NCBI GenBank assembly: GCA_039679645.1 | Contig: JBDKUO010000006.1 | Coordinates: forward strand, 1-35,383 | DNA: 35,383 nucleotides | Reading direction: 5' to 3' | From: Armatimonadota bacterium | Lineage (GTDB): Bacteria; Armatimonadota; UBA5829 | Shown: in pieces, positions 26,367 through 34,101 of the stretch | Layout of the letters: the number at the start of each line of letters is the position of its first letter | Numbering within the stretch: position 1 is the first letter of the stretch | Made by a program: the position numbers and the translations under genes | Notes under the pieces: generated by a model | What the model saw: only the letters and a program-made list of their open reading frames with translations | Told to the model about the DNA's origin: nothing | The model's database searches: none

Positions 26367-29168
26367 TTACATTACATCGCCGAAATAGATAAGGCTGCCG
26401 CAGACAGGAAGCCTGGGTGCAATAGGAAGAATGCGTCCGTATTTGTCCCTTCTGATCGGCGAAGTGCTGCTCGTTGTCGTCCATGGCCTCAGGCTCTTAT
26501 AGGGCCAGGCGGCATGATCGTCATAGAGAATCGTAAGCCCCTCACCCGGATGAGCCGTGTGAATACCGGACGAACCATAGTTATCAGGGATCGTGCCCCA
26601 TTTGGACATCCACTCGGTCACATCGCTTACCGCGGCGGGCATGTTTTCACTTACCGCTCCATCTATAGTGACACGGATATCCAGGGGCTGAGCGTAATAT
26701 GGAAATGCATTGCGCGCACCCTCCCTGCTGCCTGTCGAATTGTAGTTGGCCTGCGTATCCGAAGGGTTCGGATTGAACCACTTTCCCGGAATCACAAAGA
26801 ATGAACCATCCTGAGCATAGATCACAGCCTCGATGCGAACATCCATCGGCTGGATAGCAAGACCGCCCAGGAGATAATTCTTATACGTGTAGCTGGTCTG
26901 GTCGAGCGCGAGCATAAGACTGTTGGCCGCCCCCGGCTCGGTGTATAACTTAGCATTCAATGCATCCGTTAATGGAAAAGCCTCGCCGAAATATGAACTG
27001 TCTATACCCCAACCGGATGGATTGAATTTGGGATCGCCTATCCCCCAGACATGCCTGGGAAGCCCATTGCCGGAAGGGTCATGCCCGTACCCACCGAACG
27101 CCCATACCGTATTGAGATAGAGAATACCCCAGCTATCACGTCCCTGGCTGGCGTTGAGCCATGCATTGATATATGAAGTGCCGAACTGGCCCGAATGGCG
27201 CAACAACAGCATATAATTGCTTGGACCGGAGCCGCTGTCGGACTCATACGGGCCGAACTCGAATGACATCTTCAACCGGCTGGCGAGTTCATTGGACACG
27301 ACAACGCTGTTGTCATCATCTATATTATCTCCGACTCCATTTGTGGGCGACATAAACTGCGTTGTGTTGACGCAGACATTCTGGCGCGCAAGCAGAGCGA
27401 TACCGCAGGACTCAGTGTCCGTGCCTGTGCCGCGCCAGGGATCATGTTCCGGAATGGCGACATCCGGTTTACGATATTTAAGGATGTTGCCCTCAATGTA
27501 TATGTTCGAGTTGGAAACCACCGTGAGCTGCGTATTGGGACCCACCATGCCGCGTATACGAATATTACCTTCGGCATAGATCACGCCGTTGCCATCTATA
27601 TGCAGCGTCTGTGAACCGCCTTTTGTATCTGTCCAGTCTATTGTGCGGCCGTTAACGGGATCAGGATATGGAACGGTTATAGTCCTGCCCCAGTCCGGCC
27701 TGGAATAGCCACGCGGATCATGCCAGAGACTACCATCCGTTCGAGTCATGGTTACGTTAGTAGAGTCAATAGTACCGTTACCGTCTAAGTCTGCCGGGCT
27801 GAGAGTGATGACTACGCCAGGAGGAGTATAGAACGGGCCATGCCAATATTTTGACATGCGATTATCGGGTGTGAGCCAGTCCGACCTGAGAGTGTAGCCG
27901 CCGAAGAGAGTGGCGCTCTCATTTTGAACGTCATTGGAGTTGTCGATGTATATACCGCGACCCCAGCCGTATTGCCCGATGTTGACCCAAGACCCCTCTA
28001 GATATTCCCGCGAGCCGGAATTGAGCGTGAGCAGGCGATAACGAGTAGTGGTGCCTGTGGTATCCGAATTGTCCTCAAACGGAAGAGGCGGATCGAGATA
28101 CTTAATTCGCCTGGCTGCCTCGGTTGTTTCCGCGCTGCCGTCGCGCCAAAAGCCGTCGATTGTCCAGTCCGTGAAAGTATCCGAACTGGGGCGACCTGCA
28201 TACTGCGTGACGGTTGTCCCGTTCGGCTCTACAACATTGACTCGGACACCGACCGAGCCGGAACTGCTTGTATATTTTTTGATCTCACCGGAGACCTCGA
28301 CCCAGTCAAGAGGCAGGGTCCCGCTGGTTGAACTTGTTGCGTCTGAGGTCACGGACCGCAGGTAAATATCGACACTCGGATCGGTGTCAGCGCCAGGTAT
28401 GCCGTAAAACATCAGGTTCCCATTTACTCTGATCGGACCTCCGCGCACGCCATAGTTGGATGAAGGCGATTTGCCGAAGACGGAATGAATACCCGGACAG
28501 CCGAGTGTGAAATCGGTGGAACGGTGGTCTTTATTGGTGATGAACCTGAGATAGTCGGTGACGCCTATCGGCTTGTAGGCAGTGATCTCGCGGCGCATGC
28601 CGGTGTTGGCCTGGTTTGCCCAGGTTGTCGGGTCGTCCTCTTCAAAGACTCCCCACCTGCCTATAGATTCGATCTTTATATACTTCGACATCGGGTCCTT
28701 AGGCGTCGGGTTATATGACACACGCAGCAGAAACCGTCCGCCGCCCGACTTGAATGTCGTGTAGCCGCCAGTAGGACCGGCATAGCCAAGTTCTACCGGC
28801 CACCAGGCCCTGGTCCATTTGAAATCGGGGTACTGCTTCTGCTGTGCCAGTTCAGCATTGGAAACACTTTCCGGTGGAACATCGGGGTAAATCGGAACGT
28901 TACTGACGCCGTTGTTATCAGGCTTGGGACGCCAGTCCGCGCCGTCTTCGCTCGATACCAGCATTTTGTCGGCATAGCGAACGCCGGCTTCGGCTATCTG
29001 GGCGACTGCGTCCACATTCGATAATCGCTCAGACCGAAACAGGTTTCGCGCGACCAGAGCGATAAAGACAGCCGATATGACCGCGAGTATGAACATAACC
29101 ATGATCGCGATGACCAGAGTCTGACCGCGCCTGCTTGGTGTTATTCGATTATTTATATGATTAAACAT
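26367..29168 (-). CDS. Very large PilX/GspK-like minor pilin
   Basis: The 933-aa protein has a prepilin-like N-terminus: basic SRRG, then QTLVIAIMVMFILAVISAVF. It lacks the Glu at +5 (Ile instead), as GspK-type tip pseudopilins do. The large ectodomain is beta-rich with segments such as VIYAEGNIRIRG and SNIYIEGNIL, a DUF4900-like beta-helix style. An EF-hand-like loop DLDGNGTIDSTN lies near residue 458; its last ligand is Asn, so it is imperfect. Known PilX and GspK proteins are about 200-330 aa, so this is about three to four times larger. No Shine-Dalgarno supports the ATG at 29168; a GTG at 29180 is an alternative. It lies between the GspJ-like and giant propeller genes. Confidence 0.8.
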   Translation of the reverse strand: MFNHINNRITPSRRGQTLVIAIMVMFILAVISAVFIALVARNLFRSERLSNVDAVAQIAEAGVRYADKMLVSSEDGADWRPKPDNNGVSNVPIYPDVPPESVSNAELAQQKQYPDFKWTRAWWPVELGYAGPTGGYTTFKSGGGRFLLRVSYNPTPKDPMSKYIKIESIGRWGVFEEDDPTTWANQANTGMRREITAYKPIGVTDYLRFITNKDHRSTDFTLGCPGIHSVFGKSPSSNYGVRGGPIRVNGNLMFYGIPGADTDPSVDIYLRSVTSDATSSTSGTLPLDWVEVSGEIKKYTSSSGSVGVRVNVVEPNGTTVTQYAGRPSSDTFTDWTIDGFWRDGSAETTEAARRIKYLDPPLPFEDNSDTTGTTTRYRLLTLNSGSREYLEGSWVNIGQYGWGRGIYIDNSNDVQNESATLFGGYTLRSDWLTPDNRMSKYWHGPFYTPPGVVITLSPADLDGNGTIDSTNVTMTRTDGSLWHDPRGYSRPDWGRTITVPYPDPVNGRTIDWTDTKGGSQTLHIDGNGVIYAEGNIRIRGMVGPNTQLTVVSNSNIYIEGNILKYRKPDVAIPEHDPWRGTGTDTESCGIALLARQNVCVNTTQFMSPTNGVGDNIDDDNSVVVSNELASRLKMSFEFGPYESDSGSGPSNYMLLLRHSGQFGTSYINAWLNASQGRDSWGILYLNTVWAFGGYGHDPSGNGLPRHVWGIGDPKFNPSGWGIDSSYFGEAFPLTDALNAKLYTEPGAANSLMLALDQTSYTYKNYLLGGLAIQPMDVRIEAVIYAQDGSFFVIPGKWFNPNPSDTQANYNSTGSREGARNAFPYYAQPLDIRVTIDGAVSENMPAAVSDVTEWMSKWGTIPDNYGSSGIHTAHPGEGLTILYDDHAAWPYKSLRPWTTTSSTSPIRRDKYGRILPIAPRLPVCGSLIYFGDVM

Positions 29169-29181
29169 AGAACACAACACT

Positions 29182-29237
29182 AATCTGCTTTTTACGCTGT
29201 TTGGTTCAAAGCAGATTCCTCACATTCGTCCGGAATG
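29182..29237. repeat. Compound palindromic element upstream of the PilX-like gene
   Basis: AATCTGCTTT (29182-29191) pairs exactly with AAAGCAGATT (29208-29217). It overlaps a second palindrome, CATTC/GAATG (29223-29237) inside ATTCC/GGAAT. On the minus strand the right half reads GTCATTCCGGACGAATGTG, similar to the widely dispersed GTCATTCC-GGAAT intergenic repeats of many bacteria. It ends just before the start of the PilX-like gene and could be a leader structure. Confidence 0.6.
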
Positions 29238-29264
29238 ACAAACTTGAAACGTCTATAGTTCTGT

Positions 29265-29293
29265 TTCGGTCGCGATCGGATATCGCGCCCGAA
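29265..29293. repeat. Hairpin in the leader between the GspJ-like and PilX-like genes
   Basis: TTCGG-T-CGCGAT and ATCGCG-C-CCGAA form an 11-bp stem with one T/C mismatch and a 5-nt loop. It lies 70 bp past the GspJ-like stop. No U-tract follows on the minus strand. It could be a weak terminator, an RNase barrier or an operator. Confidence 0.5.
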
Positions 29294-29362
29294 CGAGAAC
29301 ATAGAGCGATAAGCCCGCAAATTCTCGATCCAAATAATCAATATAAAATCTCAATTACTAAA

Positions 29363-31177
29363 TCATCTCAGCGCGTTGCGCACTTTGATTGTATTGGTCA
29401 GGTCGACAGAATACGGCTTGGCTGACTCAGGATCATACATCTTCATCTGCAGGTGAACGACAACCGCAGCTCTGGTCCGATAATCGCCACGCACGACGTC
29501 GCCGTCACGATTGAACCGCACTTTGTAGTCGACGCGTATTTTGCCGTAACCCTCGGGCAGGGCCTGGTCGTAGATCGAACTGAAGTACATATAGCCTTTG
29601 TCATAATCGATCTTGTATTGATTAAAACCCGGCTCACCCAGAGCAAAAGGCACACGCTGATAGGCAACCGGGCCATGATCTGAGCTGGGCATCATGTCGG
29701 GTCCAACTACCCTTTCGCTTCCCGGAACGATGGTGGCATATTCTAGATAATTACTGCTGTCGGCGTCAAAAGTGCTAAGCCGCTCATAACGACGGGCTGT
29801 GCCCCTGTCCAATGCATATGCATCCTTGTATCGTGTGTTGATTCCAGCAGGGACGAGGTCACTTATAGATTCATAGTTATCAGGCGTAGGCGGCGTTATG
29901 GCGAAGTTGACCCTGCCGCGTTCCGTGTCTATTGTAAACGCCATCTCACAACCACTGCTGATAGTGCCGGGCTCGATCTTACCGTCTGCCAGGTCCGTCA
30001 GATATTGAGTGATATCGAACGTGGTGGCCGGTGAGGACCAAGTCCTGGCGACGGCATCATAGACTCTCTTTTCGATAACGACATTAGCGCTGCCGCTACC
30101 CAAATTCATTGCGTATTCATTAATGACGGTCGGCGAACTATTCGAATCATATGTGTAGCGGTATACCGAGACGTCGTAATCGTCAGGCATCCAGTAGCCG
30201 TACTCGGCCTGATAGACGGACGGGATGCCATCCGGATACTCATAGCTCTGATCGCTTGAGTAGGTTCCGGCGAAGTCGTCGTTGTCCATCTTTTTATAGT
30301 TGAACATAACACAGGGGGTCAGAGATACCCAGTCGCCACTGCTGTTAGCAACACCCTCTACCAGGTCCTCGTATTTGCCGACTCCGACTATACGAGCCTT
30401 TCGCGCCCATACTTGCCAGAAAGGCTCAGACGAACTGTCCGGATCCGTGCTGTAGAAAAACTTCGGGTCTTCCAAGATTTCTTTGAGCTTCGCGGCTGCC
30501 GCCACTTTATCGGCGCCAAAAATGGTCTTGTCGGAAGGGTCGAACTCGATTCTGTAAAGGACTACCTGATTGCCCTTGCCCGCCTCGACATGATTGCCCC
30601 ATGGCGAGAGCCAGCCGAAATCGGGTCCGGTCGGGTCGTCCGGCCTGGGATTATTATACATCAGGCCAAGGAAATATCTGACGACCTTGGTGTCCGGCTC
30701 CAGCGGCAATTTGGGACGAATCTCGACATCGGTCGAACCGCACACAGGACAACTTGGCTGCGCTTCATCGCCGCGCTCAAAGTCGCGAGGATATCTGGTT
30801 GGATCGGTCGCATCCACTGGATGATCGGGATTATTGCAGTGAGCGATCATTTTGGGAAGGACGAAGTCTATTTTCGCGTTCGGAACGTCCAGATACTGCA
30901 CGGTGCTATTGGACTGAAGTACAGGAATCTGCAGAGGCTGGGCGTTATCATACTCGACGATATCCATCGCCTCGCCGAGATCGCGGCTGATCTGCTCCAT
31001 GGCGAAACGCGCGGCATCCTGCGACTCCACCATCGCCTGGGCGCTGCGGGTCATCTTGAATGACTGCGTGACCGGATAGAGTACCAGCCCCATGAGCACC
31101 ATGGATATGGCAAGCACAACGAGCAGCTCGATGAGCGTGAAACCCCGATTGTAGCGTTGAATTCTATTCATTTTCAT
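29363..31177 (-). CDS. Large PilW/GspJ-like minor pilin with Cys/His insert
   Basis: The N-terminus has a class III prepilin signal: RYNRG with cleavage after G12, then FTLIELLVVLAISMVLMGLV with Glu at +5. The prepilin peptidase encoded upstream should process it. At 604 aa it is much larger than PilW or GspJ (about 200-270 aa). The ectodomain holds C114-x4-H119 and C143-PV-C146-G, a zinc-ribbon-like set rare in pilins. The later IDYDKG (D524) and VDY (D550) pair is repeated in the PilV-like protein. The ATG overlaps the upstream stop as ATGA, so the two genes are translationally coupled. I infer one subunit of a minor-pilin tip complex. Confidence 0.84.
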   Translation of the reverse strand: MKMNRIQRYNRGFTLIELLVVLAISMVLMGLVLYPVTQSFKMTRSAQAMVESQDAARFAMEQISRDLGEAMDIVEYDNAQPLQIPVLQSNSTVQYLDVPNAKIDFVLPKMIAHCNNPDHPVDATDPTRYPRDFERGDEAQPSCPVCGSTDVEIRPKLPLEPDTKVVRYFLGLMYNNPRPDDPTGPDFGWLSPWGNHVEAGKGNQVVLYRIEFDPSDKTIFGADKVAAAAKLKEILEDPKFFYSTDPDSSSEPFWQVWARKARIVGVGKYEDLVEGVANSSGDWVSLTPCVMFNYKKMDNDDFAGTYSSDQSYEYPDGIPSVYQAEYGYWMPDDYDVSVYRYTYDSNSSPTVINEYAMNLGSGSANVVIEKRVYDAVARTWSSPATTFDITQYLTDLADGKIEPGTISSGCEMAFTIDTERGRVNFAITPPTPDNYESISDLVPAGINTRYKDAYALDRGTARRYERLSTFDADSSNYLEYATIVPGSERVVGPDMMPSSDHGPVAYQRVPFALGEPGFNQYKIDYDKGYMYFSSIYDQALPEGYGKIRVDYKVRFNRDGDVVRGDYRTRAAVVVHLQMKMYDPESAKPYSVDLTNTIKVRNALR

Positions 31178-33093
31178 TGTGCGCCTCTTACGAGGTTAGT
31201 ATCCATATCAACATGACGCCAGTGTTTGCCGTCGCGCCAGATTACTCTGGCCATAAACGATGTGCCGATTACGGATATACGTGTGATTGTGTATGTATCA
31301 CTGGTCGGCACTTTAATATCCAAATAATAGTAGCCATCCTCGCCCGGGCTATCTGAGGCCATATCTGATATCTGGCATGCCCTGCCGACAACACGATGCT
31401 CTATATTGTCGGAGGTTGTAACGTATGTATAGTCCACTGAGACGGTCTTTTGGGCATCGCACGGAGCAAAAAGCAGCCGGTTGGGATTGTCTTTGCTAAG
31501 GCAGTAATGGTAGTAATCGATACCTGATTTGTCATAGACTCTCGAGTAATTGGCGTAGGCCTTATTACACTGGACGGACCAGTCACCGTCTGCCCTGTAC
31601 AAAAACCTGAGGTTGCGTCCGCGAAGGTCTATGGTACTGACTTGAATATCGTTGTTGTAGTCTATCAGGCAAGCTATGTTATTGCCGGTCGCCCCGGGAC
31701 CAGGGAGCTTTACCACACCTGTCTTGTAGTCTATAAACTCATCCGTATAAAGAGGTATGCCCTTGCCAGCCACTGTACTCGGGACCCCCACCCTCAAACC
31801 GGTCTTGAGGTCGACTATGAGCATAGAATAGCGTATTGTCAGGTCATCGGCGATGGTAATCTTGCGTCCCAGTTGAGGCCTACCCTCATATTCGCGCATA
31901 AGACCCTCGAAGGTAGGCTCATCGGGGTTATCTGTAGCATCACCGTCTGTGATATCATCCGGCTTGCCTGCATTGAGAATAAACCTCAGAGCCAGTTTGA
32001 CCGGGATATTCCCAGCGCTGTCATCCACATCGGGGACTACTTTATCTTCACGTATTATGCGGGGGTCGTAGATACGATAATCGATACTCGCTTCGATAGG
32101 ACGCTTGCCGTAAGCAGTGTATTCATACCGGTTCTGCGCATTAGGGTTGAACGAAATAATGCCCAGGACCGAATCGGCCAGCTTGTAGGTGTATGGGTCG
32201 GACGTCCACGCGGCGCCTGCGCCCAACGGCAAAAACCCGCGCGCACAGGTATCCGAACTCTCCTGAATGCCGATAACGTCATAGCCGCTAGGAGGGTCTA
32301 TGGTCACTGTCTGCCAACCCGTATCGTCGCCGGCAATTGTGCCGGTCTCAGGCACACGCTGGTCCAGCTTGCTTATTAAAAACGGTTCGCTGGCAGGGCT
32401 GCCGCTCGGCACTACCCAATATGAATAGCTTATGTAATAAAACCTGTTTATACTCGAACTTTCCTTCGGAAATTCCACGTAGAATTCTGACGAACCGGAC
32501 GTATAACGAATCCCATATTGGCCGCGCTTGATAGAGGCGAGATACCCCAGAGCGCTTGCAACGCGCTGTAATGGACCACTTTTTATACTAAGACCGTTCA
32601 GCTCAGTGCCGCTGGTATATACATCTATCGGGCTGAAGGCAAGAGTGTATTTCGAGCCGAACTCGGTACCGCTGCCTGTCTGGAAATAGCCGGGAGCAGG
32701 AATAGAAGTGGTCTCGCCGATGACCTGGCGAACATTGAGCACGTTTCCCCGCTCCAAAACGCCGTCAACATTCATAAACTCGCCAAAAGGTGGGCCTGCC
32801 AGCACGCACGTATTGCGAATTTGAGCGCTGTATCCGGCATTGTCGGCAAAGAATGTGCCGTCTTCTTTAATGGGGATAATACCGGTGGGAAGATTCGCAG
32901 ACATAGCTTTCCAGCGCTCAAGCTCCTGCTGGGCAAGACGTGTGGCGATTGTGCGGCTCTCGGCGGCCTTGACCACGCCAAAACCCGTCGGGAACATCTG
33001 GATAACAGTCATGATCCCGACAAGCAGCACCACCATAACCACCAGCACTTCGACAAGCGATGTGCCTGACTTGTTTCGCAGGATTTTATCCAT
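31174..33093 (-). CDS. Large PilV/GspI-like minor pilin
   Basis: The prepilin signal is NKSG with cleavage after G10, then TSLVEVLVVMVVLLVGIMTV with Glu at +5, as in PilV and GspI. The 639-aa chain is about three times longer than usual PilV. The ectodomain is beta-rich, with a FIDYKTGVVKL segment (D455) followed by LIDYN (D478), and the C-terminal part carries RVIWRDGKHWRHV. These features recur in the next gene, so both may share a module. It opens the three-gene run of minor pilins (V, J, X). GGTGGA lies upstream of the ATG at 33093, and a 157-bp gap with a palindrome separates it from the major-like prepilin gene. Confidence 0.85.
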   Translation of the reverse strand: MDKILRNKSGTSLVEVLVVMVVLLVGIMTVIQMFPTGFGVVKAAESRTIATRLAQQELERWKAMSANLPTGIIPIKEDGTFFADNAGYSAQIRNTCVLAGPPFGEFMNVDGVLERGNVLNVRQVIGETTSIPAPGYFQTGSGTEFGSKYTLAFSPIDVYTSGTELNGLSIKSGPLQRVASALGYLASIKRGQYGIRYTSGSSEFYVEFPKESSSINRFYYISYSYWVVPSGSPASEPFLISKLDQRVPETGTIAGDDTGWQTVTIDPPSGYDVIGIQESSDTCARGFLPLGAGAAWTSDPYTYKLADSVLGIISFNPNAQNRYEYTAYGKRPIEASIDYRIYDPRIIREDKVVPDVDDSAGNIPVKLALRFILNAGKPDDITDGDATDNPDEPTFEGLMREYEGRPQLGRKITIADDLTIRYSMLIVDLKTGLRVGVPSTVAGKGIPLYTDEFIDYKTGVVKLPGPGATGNNIACLIDYNNDIQVSTIDLRGRNLRFLYRADGDWSVQCNKAYANYSRVYDKSGIDYYHYCLSKDNPNRLLFAPCDAQKTVSVDYTYVTTSDNIEHRVVGRACQISDMASDSPGEDGYYYLDIKVPTSDTYTITRISVIGTSFMARVIWRDGKHWRHVDMDTNLVRGAQ

Positions 33094-33183
33094 TTATATC
33101 CACCGATGGTACGACTATCGTGCGCCCTCTAATGTTCCGCATAGGGACTAAGCATTCATATTAAGAATTTACCATAACGCGCA

Positions 33184-33213
33184 CGTTGGGACAGGATCAT
33201 TCCCGTCCCAACG
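33184..33213. repeat. Palindrome between the DUF1559 prepilin and PilV-like genes
   Basis: CGTTGGGAC (33184-33192) and GTCCCAACG (33205-33213) match exactly. A GGA/TCC inner stem adds to it with one mismatch. No U-tract follows on the minus strand, so it is not a textbook terminator. It may trim expression after the abundant prepilin gene, stabilise its 3' end or be a mobile palindrome. Confidence 0.6.
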
Positions 33214-33250
33214 CGAAAAATACATCACTCGACGAGGCCGCGGACTCGAA

Positions 33251-34018
33251 CTAGCCCTTGGTCGGTCGAACTCGCCACTTGCAGGCTTCCACTTTATTTG
33301 CCGGCACGCGTTCCGTGCTGCCGTCGAGGAAGAGCACGATAGCACTGCCGCTCGGTGTGGTAGACGTGCCCGTCTGGTGATAGGAACACCATGTTATGAC
33401 CGTATCGGCAGGTGGGTTCCTGAACTTGAGCTGGCGCTCGTAGTCGTCCTGCTGCTTAGTCTCATTATCTGTTCCTTCATCCGGATGCAGCCTGCTCACA
33501 CCGGTAGTCGAATTGTCGGTTTCGCTTGCCCAGTCAGTGTAATAATGGCGATCAACCGAGCCGCCATTGCTTACAAAGGCTTCATAGCTGTTATATACGT
33601 ATATATACATCGTCGGACTATCCGCGTATGCCTTCTGCGGGACCTTGACTACCGATTTTGTGTCCGATATACTCGATGACGGGCAGTGAAATGCCTTAAA
33701 TGACGGCACGTATTCCGTAAACAGGTAGTTATCGCTCTTTGCGGATGTAAAGTCCACCGCATTGCCTGCAGTTCCTTCATCTATATCAACACCGTTAGCA
33801 TCTACAGCGCCGACCAGGGCAAGCGGATATTTGCGGTTATCGGTCTTAAACATTGCGACAGCCGTGCCTATCTGATGAAGGTTGGACATGCAGTTGTTCT
33901 GACGCGCCCTCTCCTTCACCACACCCATTACAGGAAAAATAACCGCGGCTAAAATTGCTATAATCGCGATAACAGTCAGAAGCTCTACCAGCGAAAAACC
34001 TTTATTTGATGTTCTCAT
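33251..34018 (-). CDS. DUF1559-type prepilin (major-like pilin)
   Basis: The 255-aa protein has a clear prepilin signal, NKG with cleavage after G7, then FSLVELLTVIAIIAILAAVIFPVMG with Glu at +5. A RQNNCMSNLHQIGTA segment and a C-terminal YHQTG-to-FLDGS stretch (the H-X-DG type region) identify the DUF1559 pilin-like family, common in Planctomycetota and Armatimonadota. It is probably the shaft or a pseudopilin assembled by the peptidase and PilC encoded upstream. The start has GCGGAGGTG upstream at good spacing. A TATAAT box and an inverted repeat lie in the 83-bp gap before it, so it may have its own promoter. Confidence 0.86.
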   Translation of the reverse strand: MRTSNKGFSLVELLTVIAIIAILAAVIFPVMGVVKERARQNNCMSNLHQIGTAVAMFKTDNRKYPLALVGAVDANGVDIDEGTAGNAVDFTSAKSDNYLFTEYVPSFKAFHCPSSSISDTKSVVKVPQKAYADSPTMYIYVYNSYEAFVSNGGSVDRHYYTDWASETDNSTTGVSRLHPDEGTDNETKQQDDYERQLKFRNPPADTVITWCSYHQTGTSTTPSGSAIVLFLDGSTERVPANKVEACKWRVRPTKG

Positions 34019-34051
34019 TCAAATACACCTCCGCACGGAAGTCGTTAGTTA

Positions 34052-34081
34052 ATTATACACTTTTGGCGATATAACCCGCCA
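34052..34081 (-). promoter_or_regulatory. Possible promoter/operator for the DUF1559 prepilin
   Basis: On the minus strand TATAAT (34052-34057) is a perfect -10. Its -35 zone lacks a consensus and instead holds an inverted repeat, TGGCG-N8-CGCCA (34064-34081). A regulator bound there could activate or block the promoter. The gene for any such regulator is not in this window. Confidence 0.4.
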
Positions 34082-34101
34082 GTATGTTCCATCATCCGTC
34101 A

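Noticed and set aside
26314-26484. 57-residue N-terminal extension of the giant propeller protein
   Set aside because: It would start inside the PilX-like gene and read through the palindrome. The internal Met at 26313 gives a clean signal peptide.
30413-31063. 216-aa open frame opposite the GspJ-like gene
   Set aside because: The composition is rich in Arg and His and no motif is visible. It is a shadow of the coupled minor-pilin gene.
31642-32379. 245-aa open frame on the plus strand opposite the PilV-like gene
   Set aside because: The minus frame has a prepilin signal and fits the cluster. The antisense frame lacks family features.
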